Shown here: in pieces, positions 1-11,383 of the stretch | How positions within the stretch are numbered: the stretch's first letter is position 1 | How the letters are laid out: each line of letters starts with the position of its first letter | Source of the DNA: Syncephalastrum monosporum B8922 | Lineage: Eukaryota > Mucoromycota > Mucoromycetes > Mucorales > Syncephalastraceae | Assembly (NCBI GenBank): GCA_000697355.1 | Contig: JNEN01000856.1 | Location: 124,001-188,000 of the forward strand | DNA: 64,000 bases | Reading direction: 5' to 3' | The notes under the pieces: model-generated | The model's input: only the letters and a program-made list of their open reading frames with translations | Database searches by the model: none | What the model was told of the DNA's origin: nothing | Made by a program: the position numbers and the translations under genes

Positions 1-521
1 GCTTCGTGACCTGTGCCGTAGTCAATCCGACGCCGGTTGCCAAAGCTCTCGATAAAGTATTTGCTCACTTCGACAATAGCATCCTTCTCGACCAAGGGCT
101 CCATAAGGGTATCGACATTCTAAATGACTCATGAGCGTGCTGCGTACTAGGCTTTGGACAGCACGGCTTACATTTTCGACGCGATCGTAAAAGTCACGGA
201 AAGCAGGGTTGCCGAAGCGTGATTTCGAGTTCTCCACCGCGGGTATATCTCGTGCATAGCCAGACACGGTGTCGAGCAGTTTGACGATCTGTTGTACTTT
301 CTGGGGGAGGGGGGTTGTGACGCTTGTCAGAATGGGGTCTGCGGATGACTCCACCTGGTGCTTACCTCGGACACATGCGTATCGCTATCAATCTTGCAGT
401 CCCGTACAGCATCATTGAGACGCTCAATGTAGCCAATGTAGGCTTTGTAGGCGTCTGATTGCAAGAACTCGTCGAGATCTTCTTTTGTGATTATACGCTT
501 GACAGGTCGCTGATAAGTCAT
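1..521 (-). CDS. PTPA: PP2A phosphatase activator PTPA (partial, 3' end beyond window)
   Basis: Peptidyl-prolyl isomerase-like activator (PTPA; yeast Rrd1/Rrd2) that loads and activates the PP2A catalytic subunit. Three exons can be joined: 521-366, 300-172 and 119-1. The introns are 301-365 (65 nt, GTAAGC...CCCCAG) and 120-171 (52 nt, GTAAGC...TTTAG). The spliced protein starts MTYQRPVKRIITKEDL, continues through SKSRFGNPAFRDFYDRVEN, and then gives FIESFGNRRRIDYGTGHE. That last stretch is the PTPA signature (ESxGNxxRIDYGTGHE). The ATG at 521 begins a protein with the expected family N-terminus. The rest of the catalytic fold lies off the left edge. The frame is open only after both introns are removed, and this supports the model. 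The PP2A scaffold gene is also in this window, at 31.2 kb. Confidence 0.9.
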
Positions 522-920
522 GGAGGAAGAAAAATGGAAAGGAGCGAAAGCGCTACAAATGCCGCTGTCATGCTGCCCTTCATTTCAAAATAGGAAATAT
601 CCACCTGGAATCACTGGTTATCGTACCAAAGCAGATTATAATTATGTAGGAGAGTGATGATATAACAGTCATTACAGAGTCGCTTTATGGCTTTGGTTGA
701 GGTATTTAAACGATTCAGTAACATCCGTGTCTATAAAAAGCAAAAAGTCGTCGAATCTGCGAGAGAAAAAGTGATACGGATTCAGTCTTATGTGAGCGAG
801 TATTTATGGGCAAGCTCACTTACGCCTGCTTCTGCATGTCACCTGCGAAGATCTGTGGGTAGATCTGCGTATTCTTAAACGCGTGGATGGCGTCCTATGG
901 TTTTCGTTGGTCCTTCCGCT
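522..920. other. intergenic spacer PUS1 3' end / PTPA promoter
   Basis: About 400 bases between the stop of PUS1 and the start of PTPA, both on the minus strand. It must hold the PTPA promoter. A 63-codon open frame at 687-878 (plus) has no recognisable protein features and is not called. No tRNA-like or repeat structure is seen. Confidence 0.5.
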
Positions 921-2316
921 TTAAAGCGCCCTGGCTTTTTTGCTTACCTTGTGCTTGTCAAAGTCTATGGCTTCTCGATCCGCCACCTCCTCCACGCGCG
1001 AGTTGTATAGGCTATAGACAGGCTCTTCTAGTAGTAAACCGAGCGCAGGTGCCTTTGGCACGTTGATGGATGTCTCGCCAAAGGACGCATCGATGACACT
1101 CAGGGGAGTCTGACTACGCACGCATAGCATCGCCATGGCTTCTCTCGCTCGCTGTGAGTGGACCATGATGCCTTTCATCGTGTCACTTACAAATCATTTT
1201 GCGTATCTGATGGAGCATGAAGGACTGTCCATGGAGCTTGACGCTCAGCCACTCTACACCGTCGACGAGCATGGGTTCGCTGACCTTGTGCCGCGTTAAC
1301 ATACCGTCCAGTGCCAATCCAGTTCGATGGATATCGTGCTGTGGTTACCTGCAGCTCCATGATATGACGGTGCGCGCTAGGATCATTGAAGGCACGTCCG
1401 ATGGTATAGTTGTGGAAGTTGTGGGTGCCACGGAAACGGGCGATGGCCTCGCAAAAGTGAGCGTAGGTCTGGCGATTGATGCGGTATTGGCGTTTCACTT
1501 GCATGTCCTCAGGCGTGCTGCGCGGGATGTATCCAGCGATCTGGCGACCGGGGCCGACCACGGTAAGGTCCGATGCATGCTGTCTATCGGACAAAAGAGG
1601 CGCAGGACACGGCGGCCGGAATACATAGGTCGGCAGGAGATACTCGTACTTGCGTGAGGAACAGGAGCGTTTGGCGTTGAAGGAGTTTTGGACTCGGATC
1701 GCATCCCAGACCCGGATGGTCGGGGGCAGCTGCGCATTGACGGAGCTGACCATGTCTTGGACGGTACCCGGGACGAGCATTTTCAAGGACACAAGGTTGC
1801 CTGCGGCATGAACGCCCTTGTCCGTGCGTGCGGCCCGCAGAAACTGGACCTGTGCGTCCCTCTGTCTGTCAGCATCCAAAGAAAAAGACCGGCTTCCAAC
1901 TTGCCTTTTTGAGATCACTCGCATTGTCTTGTGACACAGCTCCTGCCTTGCATAGTGCGTCAAACAAACTTTTCTCGATCGTCTCTGCATCAGGATTACT
2001 ATGCAACCCGGTGGTCAGCTCAGCATGACGAATTCGGCAAGTGTGCCACCTACAATTGCATGCCTTGGTAGCCCGTGCCGTTGAAGCCAAGCAGGACGGC
2101 GTACTTGCGCTTGGGCAGGCGAGGTTCGGATCGAGGGGATCGCGTGACATTGTCTGTGCGGACCCATTTTCTGGACTCAAGAAAGTGCTGCTTTCGGTCT
2201 TTGGGCGTTTTGTATCTGGACTTGGCCGGTGCCTGAGCATCCGGTACAGCCGTGCTGAATGAGCGAGGCAGACATTGCCAGGCGTGGATGGCCCGACAGG
2301 CACGATGGACAAGCAT
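921..2316 (-). CDS. PUS1: tRNA pseudouridine synthase Pus1 (TruA family)
   Basis: Converts uridine to pseudouridine in tRNAs (and U2 snRNA in yeast). The N-terminus MLVHRACRAIHAWQCLPRSF is basic and amphipathic, which suggests a mitochondrial presequence. Then come KRKYAVLLGFNGTGYQGMQ and the catalytic motif RAARTDKGVHAAGNLVSLK with the invariant Asp. NFHNYT and KLHGQSFMLHQIRKMI are further TruA motifs, and the C-terminal part has NVPKAPALGLLLE. About 360 residues after splicing. Four introns are inferred. One is GC-AG at 1850-1904 (AAG|GCAAGT...CACAG), and it is the only choice that keeps SDLKK joined in frame to VQFLRAARTDKG. The last intron is 52 nt and restores the reading RKMISMAMLCVRS. 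The start is the ATG at 2316; an in-frame ATG at 2418 would add a low-complexity leader and is less likely. Pus1 and Pus2 paralogues cannot be told apart here. Confidence 0.88.
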
Positions 2317-2372
2317 TGAAAAGGAAACAGTGGCTGAGTGTATCAAGAAGTGGCATGACTCTTTTTTATTGT

Positions 2373-2398
2373 GACAGACAGACAGACAGACAGACAGA
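2373..2398. repeat. (GACA)n microsatellite
   Basis: About 6.5 tandem GACA units just upstream of the PUS1 start codon, in its 5' leader or promoter (spacer 2317-2752). The rest of that spacer carries A/T runs and shows no gene. Confidence 0.9.
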
Positions 2399-2752
2399 AG
2401 GAGCCTCGCTCCCCGCATGCGAGTGGAAATAGACTTTATTTTTCTTTTTCTTAAAAAAAATAGACTTTTTCATACTGCCCCTGAGCAGGGATGACTCCCA
2501 TTCTTTACTGCTCTTTTTCCATTCTTTATCTATTTTTTGAAGGCACAAGTGCTATGTACTGTACCCAATGGCGTAGAAGAGTGGAATATCAAAAGGATGC
2601 CTCTGAGTGGCCCGGCGGAAGTGTCTCGCTTTGGGCGGAGAAACCTCGGATGACGACGGACGGGTTCAACAACAAAACTCCCCCCTTTTGCGCAGCAAAA
2701 ACACTCAGTTACAACCCACTTTTTCACAACCCACCCTCTTTTATATCATAGT

Positions 2753-5092
2753 ATGCTTTCTCGCCTAGGCCAGCTGGGCGCACGTCCTGCCCCATTGCGC
2801 TATTCTGGTCTGCGCAGTTCAACTGCCCTGGGCTCGCGATCCCGTCTCTCGCTGCGCGCACCACAACAGCAGCAGCAAGCTCGTCGTCGTTTCGCTACCG
2901 ACAAAGACCCCAAGAAAGACGACGGTGACAACCTCAACATCCCAAAGGGCTTTGAAGGCTTCTTTGGTCGCGGCAAAAAGACACCCAAGTCCAGTGCTGA
3001 GGAAGCCGCCGATCAGCATGCGAAGCATTCCTCAGACAAGGTACCAAAGCCGCCACGCAACAATAACAACGGCAACAACAATAGCAACAATGGCGGCGGC
3101 AACCGGCCTCCGGAGGTCCAGATCAACACCGGCACGGTGCTTGCGACCGCGGCATCGACGTACCTGCTGTGGAAATTGACATCGCCCGCCGAGAATTCCC
3201 GGGAAGTGACGTGGCAGAACTTCCGTACCTCGCTCCTCGACAAGGGTCTGGTCGATCGTCTCGTGGTGGTCAACCGCAATCGCGTACGCGTGCACCTGCG
3301 ACCGGAGGCCAGCACGCTCGGCGTCTCGGCCAACCAGACCTTCTACTTTAGCATTGGCTCGATCGACAGTTTCGAGCGCCACCTCGAGGAGGCCCAGAAC
3401 GAGCTCGGCATTCCTTCGAGCGAGCGCATTCCTGTTGCGTACCACGACGAGATCAGCGTCCTCAACACAGCCCTTCACTTTGCGCCGACGCTGCTCTTGA
3501 TTGGTGTCCTGTACTACATGACGAAACGTGGTCCGGGCGGCGGTGGCCAGGGCATCTTTGGCATCGGCAAGAGCAAAGCCAAGATGTTCAACCAAGAGAC
3601 GGACGTCCGCGTCAAGTTCAAGGACGTCGCCGGTGCCGAGGAAGCCAAGGAGGAAATCATGGAGTTTGTCAAATTCCTCAAGGACCCGGCTGCCTACGAG
3701 CGTCTGGGTGCCACCATCCCCAAGGGTGCGATCCTGTCCGGTCCTCCCGGTACCGGTAAGACGCTTCTCGCCAAGGCCACCGCCGGTGAGGCCGGCGTGC
3801 CGTTCCTGAGCGTGTCCGGCTCCGAGTTTGTCGAGATGTTTGTCGGTGTCGGTCCCTCGCGTGTGCGCGACCTGTTTGCCACCGCCAAGAAGAACGCGCC
3901 CTGCATCATCTTTGTCGACGAGATTGACGCCATCGGTAAGGCCCGTGGCAAGGGTGGCCAGATGGGCGGCAACGACGAGCGCGAGAGCACGCTCAATCAG
4001 CTCCTGGTCGAGATGGACGGTTTCGACACCAACCAGCACGTCGTCGTTTTGGCGGGTACGAACCGACTGGACGTGCTCGATGCTGCGTTGCTGCGTCCCG
4101 GCCGTTTCGATCGTCACATCACCATCGATCGCCCCGATATCAAGGGCCGTGTCGAGATCTTCAAGGTGCACATGAAGCCCATCAAGGTCGAGGCCAAGGA
4201 CAAGGACGCGCTGGTCGAGAAGCTCGCTGCGCTCACGCCCGGTTTCGCCGGTGCGGATATCCACAACGTCTGTAACGAGGCTGCGCTCATTGCGGCCCGC
4301 AAGATGAAGGACGCCGTCACCGACATTGACTTTGAGCACGCCATCGAACGTGTGATCGCCGGTATCGAGAAGAAGTCGCGCGTTCTCTCGCCCGAAGAGA
4401 AACGCACCGTCGCTTACCACGAGGCCGGCCACGCCATCGCAGGCTGGTACCTCGAGCACGCCGACCCGCTCCTGAAGGTGTCCATCATCCCCCGTGGCTC
4501 GGCCGCGCTCGGCTACGCCCAGTACATCCCCAAGGACCAGTACCTGTACTCTACCAAGCAGCTCCTCGACCGCATGTGCATGACCCTCGGTGGCCGTGTC
4601 GCGGAACAGATCTTTTTCGATTCCATCACCACCGGCGCCCACGATGACCTACAGAAGGTGACCAAGATGGCCTATGCCCAGGTCGCCACGTACGGTATGA
4701 ACCCCAACGTCGGCCCCCTGTCTTATGGCGACCCCAACGACGAGCAGCGCTTCCAGAAGCCCTATTCGGAGGCGACCGGTCAAATGATCGACAACGAGGT
4801 CCGCGGCTTGGTCAACAGCGCCTACAGCCGTACCGTGGAGCTGCTGACGGAGAGACGCGAAGATATCATCAAGGTGGCCGAGCTCTTGCTGTCCAAGGAA
4901 GTGATCAGCCGGGAAGACGTCGAGGGTCTGCTTGGCAAGCGTCCTTTCGCTAATAAGGGCCCGATGGCACAAAAGGAGGTAAGGACAGAGGATAGGATGG
5001 GCTCGTGGATGGTATTCTGATCTGGTTTTTCGATATAGATCATCTCACCACCCGACTTCAAGGAAGATGACGTTCCGAAGAGCGATGCATAG
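2753..5092 (+). CDS. AFG3: mitochondrial m-AAA protease subunit (Afg3/Yta10-Yta12 type)
   Basis: ATP-dependent zinc metalloprotease of the mitochondrial inner membrane, facing the matrix. It extracts and degrades membrane proteins and processes precursors. A basic, Ser/Arg-rich presequence is followed by an Asn/Gly-rich linker. Two hydrophobic segments follow (near residues 125-145 and 240-260, around [19 protein letters not shown] and [11 protein letters not shown]). The AAA module has Walker A GPPGTGKT (about residue 329), Walker [13 protein letters not shown] and the second region of homology. The zinc site HEAGH lies near residue 555. The gene is one long exon plus a short last exon: intron 4979-5038, then 5039-5092 encoding [17 protein letters not shown] and the stop. 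Read without splicing, the frame would end at 5020 with an unrelated tail. Length about 759 residues. Assignment between the Yta10 and Yta12 paralogues is not certain. Confidence 0.93.
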
Positions 5093-5185
5093 ACATATCA
5101 ACCATATAACACCCTAAAAAAATGACATAAAAAGAGAACAATAGAGCAGTATCTATTCATATATATTATTTTGCCAAAAAGTACA

Positions 5186-5220
<35 letters not shown>

Positions 5221-5601
5221 TTGAACCAAGCCATCGTTATTATTTTATATCCGCCGCTGGGACTGGGAGTGAAAGAGAGGGGGGCCGATCCTATCACTTG
5301 AAGCTTGATATGGCAAGATGTGTGTATATGTCAGTCTATCACAGAGTAGAAACCGAAACCAAGAAAAACAAAGAGAGCAAACATAGGCTTGTATGCGATG
5401 AATGGACGGACCTAGAGAGAGAGAGAGAGAGCGTGGTCTTGGTAGAAATCGCGGAAATCAATTGGGCTAGACAGGTTCACACGTCATCAAAATTTGCGGT
5501 GGTTGTTGTCCGGCGGGACTTGCCACAAAAAACACACGAGCGATTAGCATCCACACTTTCTCTCCCCACTCTCTTCCTTGCTAACCCTCGCCCAAGACAC
5601 A
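5093..5601. other. intergenic spacer with CA and GA microsatellites
   Basis: Holds the 3' UTR of the AFG3-type gene and the promoter of the complex I subunit gene. A (CA)n tract lies at 5187-5219 and a (GA)n tract at about 5415-5431. A pyrimidine-rich stretch precedes the ATG at 5602. No gene is seen. Confidence 0.6.
5187..5219. repeat. (AC)n microsatellite
   Basis: About 16 uninterrupted AC units between the AFG3-type gene and the next gene. Confidence 0.95.
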
Positions 5602-6241
5602 ATGACGGCCAGCGACAACAACGATTGCCTTTACAACGCCGGCAAGATGACCGCTGTCTCGGCTGGTCTCGGTCTCGTCATTTCCGCCATGCAAAACACC
5701 GTTCAGAAGCACACCGAGGGTGCGAAGGGTGTCTTTACCCGAACTGGCAGCACCATTGGTCTTTTCGGTCCGTAACTTTTGTAACGCGCCATACGCACAT
5801 ACGCTCTACAGCATTCGTATTGACTTACATTTTTGGCTGACATGATTCACACACATTGAATAGCTGCCGTCGGTGGTATCTTCACTGCGACGGAATGCGC
5901 GTCCAAGAACATTCGTGGCGAGGACGATGCGATCAACGCCGGTATTGCTGGCTGTGCGGCTGGTTTCGTTGCTGGTGTCAAGAGTACGTATCGATAGTGT
6001 AGAGGAGAGAGGGTCACTCTGGGAACTCATATGGCTTGCTTCTCTCTCTCTCTCTCTCTCTCTTATAGCCGGTTCGATTGCCAAGATGTGCGCCGCCTGT
6101 GCTGGTGTGGGTGCGACCATGTTTGCGTACGAGTACTCGGGTGAGCTGAAGGGCGCTCTGAACGGCAAGTCCGTGTCCGAGCGAAAGGACATTCGCGACA
6201 GCTTCTTCAAGACCACCACCAACGCCGAGGCGGATGCCTAA
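5602..6241 (+). CDS. NADH:ubiquinone oxidoreductase subunit, NDUFA11/B14.7 type (Tim17 family)
   Basis: Accessory membrane subunit of mitochondrial complex I (NDUFA11; Neurospora 21.3b type). Three exons, 5602-5767, 5864-5983 and 6069-6241, give 152 residues. The first intron has an atypical GTCCGT donor, but it is the one that joins GSTIGLF to AAVGGIFTATECASKNIRGE in frame. The second intron is 5984-6068 and contains a (TC)n tract just before its acceptor. Glycine-rich hydrophobic stretches (SAGLGLVISAMQNTVQK, AGIAGCAAGFVAGVK, CAACAGVGATMFAYEYSG) match the four-helix Tim17-like fold. The pattern VFTRTG..I..FAAVGG is typical of the fungal subunit. The identification rests on recalled family patterns rather than a search. 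Confidence 0.82.
6041..6062. repeat. (TC)n tract in intron polypyrimidine region
   Basis: Eleven TC units directly upstream of the acceptor of the second intron of the complex I subunit gene, extending its polypyrimidine tract. Confidence 0.85.
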
Positions 6242-6700
6242 TTCCATCCCATCCCCTATCCTCGATATATATAACGCAACGTACCATCACACCCTTCTTT
6301 CTTCAATTGTCATTTCCTATCACTTTTTCCTTTTTTTTTTTTTTAGCGCTAGACATATTAAAAGCACGCTCTCTCTCTCTCTGTGTGTGTGTGTCTCTCT
6401 GTCTCTCTGTCTCTCTGTCTCTCTCTAAGTTTGTGTGCCAAGACAGTAAATGTGCGGAACTTTGTGTCAAGGATGGAGTGGCGTGTGAGATGGGTTTTAC
6501 TTGCGTGAATGGATGAAGAGAAAAGATACAGTAGATATATATCATCGATATAATTGCGTTGATTGTGTGTGTGGATGTGGTTGTTGTGCTGTGTGTGTGT
6601 GTGTGCGTGTGTGTTGCGCAAAGAAAATGATGTGAAGATGATTGGGATGTGGTATGTTGAAGTTGAAGAAGAACGACGTGGAGGATAATGCAATGCTGGT
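6242..6700. other. convergent intergenic spacer, TC/TG-rich
   Basis: Lies between the stop of the complex I subunit gene and the stop of the trehalose gene (tail to tail). TC and TG/GTCTC repeats occupy about 6366-6426 and a TG-rich run about 6590-6612. No gene is seen. Confidence 0.6.
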
Positions 6701-8384
6701 TTAACGCGAAAGCGTCTCGAGAGTGCTCAAGACACTCTCGACATTGGGCACATAGTACTTTGCTTCTGAGCTCCGAAGACCCACCGTGCAGGTAAATACA
6801 CGCGGGATCGCTTGCTTGTTCAGGTACGCAAACATGTCCTCGTCCATCCTGTCGTCGCCGATCGACAAGATAAAATCAGGTTTAATGTCTTGCAAGATGC
6901 GCTGCGCAATCGTGCTCTTGCTCACGTCGTGCGGCAGCACCTCAATGTTGGTTCGTCCTGTGACAGCGTACACCGAGAAGTTCTTGTTGACCGAGTCGGC
7001 AATATGGTTCTGACACTCTGCTGCCTGCCAAGCCCTACACATGAACCGAGTATATCAGGTTTTCCATCCCCCACCTTGTCCTGTTGTGTATCTGTCTGTA
7101 CTTACGCGAACTGGGCATCAGATCCCGGTGCCGTTCGATAATGCTACGTTGATTCAGGTGAGCGACCATGTCATTCTCTGGGCGCGGTGTTGCTTCCACT
7201 TACCCAGACCATCGAAATTTCCTTCGTTTCAATGCTCGCCCCCGGCGTGCGTTCCGTGTAGTATTGGAAAATCTAATATCTCCATGTCAGCAGGTTGTAT
7301 AGCAAGCTCGATTCTTAGTCTTGCCTCTTTGACAGCTGGCATCCATGAAAGGTCCACGTTGGTCAGCATGCGTTGCCAATCTTCACCGCGTGGTTTCATG
7401 TAAAAACCGTTCTCCGCGCTAGGTCAAATACAAGTGAGTGGGGGGTATTGCTCTTTTTCCCTCTCGAAAGATGTTACCTCAGCCCCAAGTTGGGGATGCT
7501 TCCCAGGTCACGCTCGACATTGGGCTGTGTTCTACCCGAAATCACATAAACCGCACTATCGGGATACTGCGTCAATCGACTCAGGACAGACACCAGCCGC
7601 TCCAGATCACGCGACCCAGCTGACTTGCCGTGTGGTATCAGTGTACCGCCGTAGTCAAACAGAAACCTGGCAAGTAGCATGGTTGAGAACGGCCTGCCCA
7701 TTTCTGTGTCGTCTAGATAGAGTAACACTTACAAGCACCGTTGGCTCGACTGGAATGCTTTTTTCACCTCATCGGCGTCGAGGCGAGGTACGTGTGATGA
7801 GTTGGACGTCAAACGCATCCTGGATAGTTCGTTCAGGATCGAAGAAGCAAAGTTTTGAGCCGAGTTGGTCACGATGCTCTTGTACAGTTCTCCCCAGCGA
7901 GCCGCCTTTTCTTCTTCGCTCATGGACAGCGCCTCGTGGATTGCTTCACCCACTTGCTAATGCGGTGTTAGCCATTGTGCGATCCGGTGACGTTTTTATT
8001 TTTCCTGCACTTACTCTGTAGTCCCATGGGTTGACGCGCAGACACGCACCAAAACTACCATAGGTACCGGTAAACTCGCTTAGAATGAGGGGTCCATGGT
8101 GGTTCTCCTGGCACACAATGTACTCGTGCGAGGTGAGGTTCATGCCGTCCCGCAGGGGTGTGATCAGCGACACGTCAGCGGCTGTCAGGAGGGCGAGGTA
8201 CTGCGAAAATGAAATGTCCTGGTGGAGGAATACGATAGGCTGGTAGGCGATCGTGCTAAACTTGGAGTTTACCCGGGACACGACGTCCGAAATGTGAGCG
8301 CGTAGCTCGTTCTTCTCGGCCGTCGACAAGGCAATTTGAATCATCACCACCTAGTGGACGGCGGTTGCGTGTCAATGAAAAATG

Positions 8385-8417
<33 letters not shown>

Positions 8418-9992
8418 CTCAGCTATACACAGAGAAATACGCTTGACTTGCCTTGCCTCGCCACTCGGGATGCCGCACGAGGAATTGCTCAAACGCCAGC
8501 ATTTTTTGACGCACGCCCTTGATGTAATCCAGTTTGTCGCGTGCGACAATCAGCTTCTTGCCCCCATACTTTTCCTTGAGCATCTCCACCGACCGCTGCA
8601 CTTCGGGTGCGGACCTGGAGAGAGAAAGGAATGAGAAAGACAATCCCTCTATTTCAAACGCAGACTAACCTTTTTTTGTTTAGCGCGTCCATGTCAATGC
8701 CGATGGGGTAGATACCGACAGACACGTAATGAGAGTCCATCTGAATACCGGAGGGTGTGGTATCCAGCGAGAGGATACGGGCGCAGGTCTGCAAGAAATG
8801 GCGGGCGAAGGAGTAGGTCTGGAATCCAATGAGATTGGACTGAAGCATGCCTTCCAACAAGGCCTTGCGGGCTGACAGCCGTCAAAAAGTTTTTTTTTCT
8901 TTTAGCGTCCAAACACAAGGGAAAAAAAAATAGAGGAAGAGGCCCCGTCACAATGTATGTAAACTTACTTGGTAGACAGCGGAAGAGCTCTGAGCTGGGG
9001 AAGGGTATATGCAAGAAGAAGCCGATGATGGCATCGGGAAGCTTTTCGCGGAGCATGCCGGGGAGAAGCATCAGGTGGTAGTCATTGACCCAGACTAGGT
9101 ACAAAGGCATCAGTCATGGATGACTCAAAAAAATACACGAAAAAGGCCCAGTTTTAACTTACTTGTATCGCCTGGTCTATAGTTCTCGGCAATAGCGTCC
9201 GCAAAAAGCTGGTTGACTGCTTTGTAAGACTCCCAGGCCTTATCCTGGTAGATCAAGTTTTGGGAGTCATCCTGCACGACATAGTGGAAATAGGGCCAGA
9301 GCACCTGGAGGCTGGGGATGAGCACATTACTACGAGAATGCACGTGTTCTTACCTGTTTGCAATATCGGTTGTAGGCGCCTTCAAAGTCAGAATCGGAGG
9401 GCATGACGGGGTGCATGGCATGGTCCATGATAAACGTGGATCGGATGTCGTCCCTGGTCTTTCGCGACAGGGGATCGGTCGGCATGCCGAGCGTGCCGAA
9501 CCAGACACTCTGGCCGTAGGTATCCTTGATGGAATTCAAGGCGTTTTGCAGGCCAATGTTGCCTGAAATACAGGGCTTGACTGTCCAGGGCGCATTATCA
9601 AAGACAGTCGCCGAGTCAAGCGACGGACGGCGGCGGTGAAGGTGCTGTGTGATCATCAACGGCGCGAGCTTCTTCATGTCCTCTTCGCGCTGGGCCCTGC
9701 TCTTGGGCTGCACCAGCTGCTCCGGCGTCTGGTATTCAAACAGGTCCTCCTTCGCGACCGCCTCCGTCTGTGAAGCCGGCGCGGCTACGGTGGCCTGCAG
9801 ACTTTGAATGAGATTGGGGACGACATCACTCGCGCTCGACTCGGGTGGGTGGGTCGGGTTCGAATCAGGAAGAGGTGGATCGCCAGCTGGATTCGCAGAA
9901 GGCACGGCGTAGCGAGACTTTTTATCTCGCGGGAGTTGAAAGTTGACCGTGTACGGTAGAAACAGTGAGGCAACAAGCACACGTTCCGTCAT
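6701..9992 (-). CDS. TSL1: trehalose-6-phosphate synthase complex subunit, Tsl1/Tps3-like (GT20 + degenerate TPP domain)
   Basis: Large subunit of the trehalose synthase complex, roughly 850-900 residues over about a dozen exons. N-terminus MTERVLVASLFLPYTVNFQL resembles the start of yeast Tsl1/Tps3. A GT20 domain follows, with SVWFGTLGMP, WVNDYHLMLLPGMLRE, GFFLHIPFPSSELF, KLIVARDKLDYIKGVRQKML and LRDGMNLTSHEYIVCQ. The C-terminal HAD-type phosphatase domain has FLFDYGGTLIP, VYVISGRT, YYTERTPG, VSKSTIAQRIL and ILSIGDDRMDEDMF. Two substitutions stand out. The HAD motif I is DYGGT instead of DYDGT (codon GGC), so the acid/base Asp is missing. The GT20 motif reads VNDYH instead of VHDYH. Together with the N-terminus they suggest a regulatory rather than catalytic subunit, though active Tps2 is not fully excluded. 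The intron at 7273-7324 is GC-AG (GAG|GCAAGA...TTAG). Start chosen at the ATG at 9992. Confidence 0.85.
8386..8416. repeat. (CA)n microsatellite inside an intron
   Basis: About 15 CA units within an intron of the Tsl1-like gene, between the exons encoding KYGGKKLIVARDKLDYI...EWRGK and VVMIQIALSTAEKNEL. Confidence 0.9.
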
Positions 9993-10964
9993 GACCTTGA
10001 AAGAAAGACGAAAGGAAAAAAAAAAAAGAAAGGGAGCGAGAACACAGCAAAAATCTCGTAGAAATTCGGGTCCCAAGGGAAGTAAAAGTAAAATAATGCC
10101 CTGCCCTCCTCCTCCGCTCACCCCTCACGACGCCCGTCCCCGCGGCCCGTTTGGGAACCCCAATGATTGTTGTCGTCGGTTGAATGGCGCTTGCGAAATA
10201 AGGAAATGCTTACCAGCCAATCAATGGAAACGTGGATGAACGCCTCTCTCTCATTCAGAATAAGCCCTCGGTATGTACGTGGTATATTTCACATTCTTTA
10301 TGACTCTCCTTTCCCGGTCTCATCCAAGAATTGCCAGATCCACGTAATCTTGGATACTTCTTCGCGCCGATTGATGTCTTGCATTTTCATGCAAGACACC
10401 TTTTCTATGCAACACATAGATTCTTATATCTATATCTTTGCATGCCAGCATAATAGATCACAGCAGCTCGCATGGCATCAATTCACGCAGCCATTTTGGT
10501 CGAATACATACCTGTGATAGCTTTGTACCTATGCATATCACGGTGTTGCTTCAAAGTATTTGATTTGTCCGCGAAGTACGTCGAATACACCAGCACATCT
10601 GCAGAAGAAATCAGCATATCTAGCAACATTTGTCCTTCTTTCTGTTTCCAAGAGGGCTTACGCTGATATAGGCGCATAGCCACAGGGTGGGCAGTGCGAT
10701 TTTGAGGCCTGTAATAGGCACTGGCCTGCTAGAGACTCAGTGTGAACGGATTAACAAGAGCACAGGTTTTGCGCATGTTACTGTATCTGCTTTCTCGCTT
10801 GTGGGGCAGCATCGTGCTCTCTTTCAGAGTATCTTTAGGGATTGCTGCTGCTGTTTTTTCTATGTGTGTGTCTCCATATTAAATGATCTGTTGCTTGCAG
10901 ACAAAGGTCTGTCAAACACTAATTTTTGAGTGTCACTCTTTTTTCTTCCCTATTTCTGTTTGCC
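9993..10964. other. divergent intergenic region, no gene seen
   Basis: About 970 bases between the minus-strand trehalose gene and the plus-strand microprotein gene, so it holds both promoters. Short open frames occur on both strands (for example 10483-10683 minus) but have no domain, splice pattern or homology I can recognise. Confidence 0.5.
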
Positions 10965-11261
10965 ATGGCAATCAAGCTGTCACCTGCTGGTCAACGGTAA
11001 TATAGCTCCTGCTCTCACTTTATGCCCTCTTTCGGCAGTTATTCATTCTCTACAGTCTTGCCACCATTATCGTCTCGGGTCCACTCATGGTCGCCACTTC
11101 GTGGATCTTGTACAAGCGATGTAAGTTTATTTTTACGACTGACTCCTTCGCCATTGACTTTATAAACAGTGGTGCTCGGTGAAGAACGCCGTACCGCAGA
11201 CGGCCGAGCGATTCGACCTGCTGGCGTCAATGTGGAGCGGACCGATCAACGCGATCTGTAA
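10965..11261 (+). CDS. 62-residue single-pass membrane microprotein, conserved-type, unknown function
   Basis: A three-exon small gene: 10965-10996, 11056-11120 and 11170-11261, with introns 10997-11055 (59 nt) and 11121-11169 (49 nt). Both introns have GTAA donors and CAG acceptors, and phases add up to exactly 63 codons. The product starts MAIKLSPAGQRLATIIVSGP and has one transmembrane helix (about residues 12-28). A basic KR pair and a charged tail follow, with RRTADGRAIRPAGVNVER. No signal-peptide cleavage site is obvious. The short N-terminus, one helix and basic flank would suit a mitochondrial or ER tail-in membrane protein, which is inference. I do not recognise a named family. It lies 122 bases upstream of ARL2 on the same strand. 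The evidence is the clean splicing and coherent protein, not homology. Confidence 0.6.
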
Positions 11262-11383
11262 ACGACGAAAAAGGGCGCGCTCCTCGCTGGCGTGTTGCGC
11301 TTCCTTTTCTTTTCTATTCTTCTCTCTTTTTTTTTTCCTTGTTATTTTTCTTTCTGTCTTTACTGTCCTTCACTCCTCGAACC

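Noticed and set aside
687..878. 63-codon open frame between PUS1 and PTPA
   Set aside because: No start context, no splice evidence and no recognisable features; lies in promoter/3' UTR space.
3032..4642. 536-codon open frame on the minus strand
   Set aside because: It is antisense to the AFG3-type protease exon; its composition is a mirror of the plus-strand codons and it has no domain. The plus-strand gene explains the DNA.
5187..5219. Tandem CA tract as a possible array
   Set aside because: Plain dinucleotide microsatellite, no spacers; not a CRISPR or satellite array.
10483..10683. Open frames in the divergent spacer near 10.5 kb
   Set aside because: Short, no domain and no coherent splicing; treated as non-coding.
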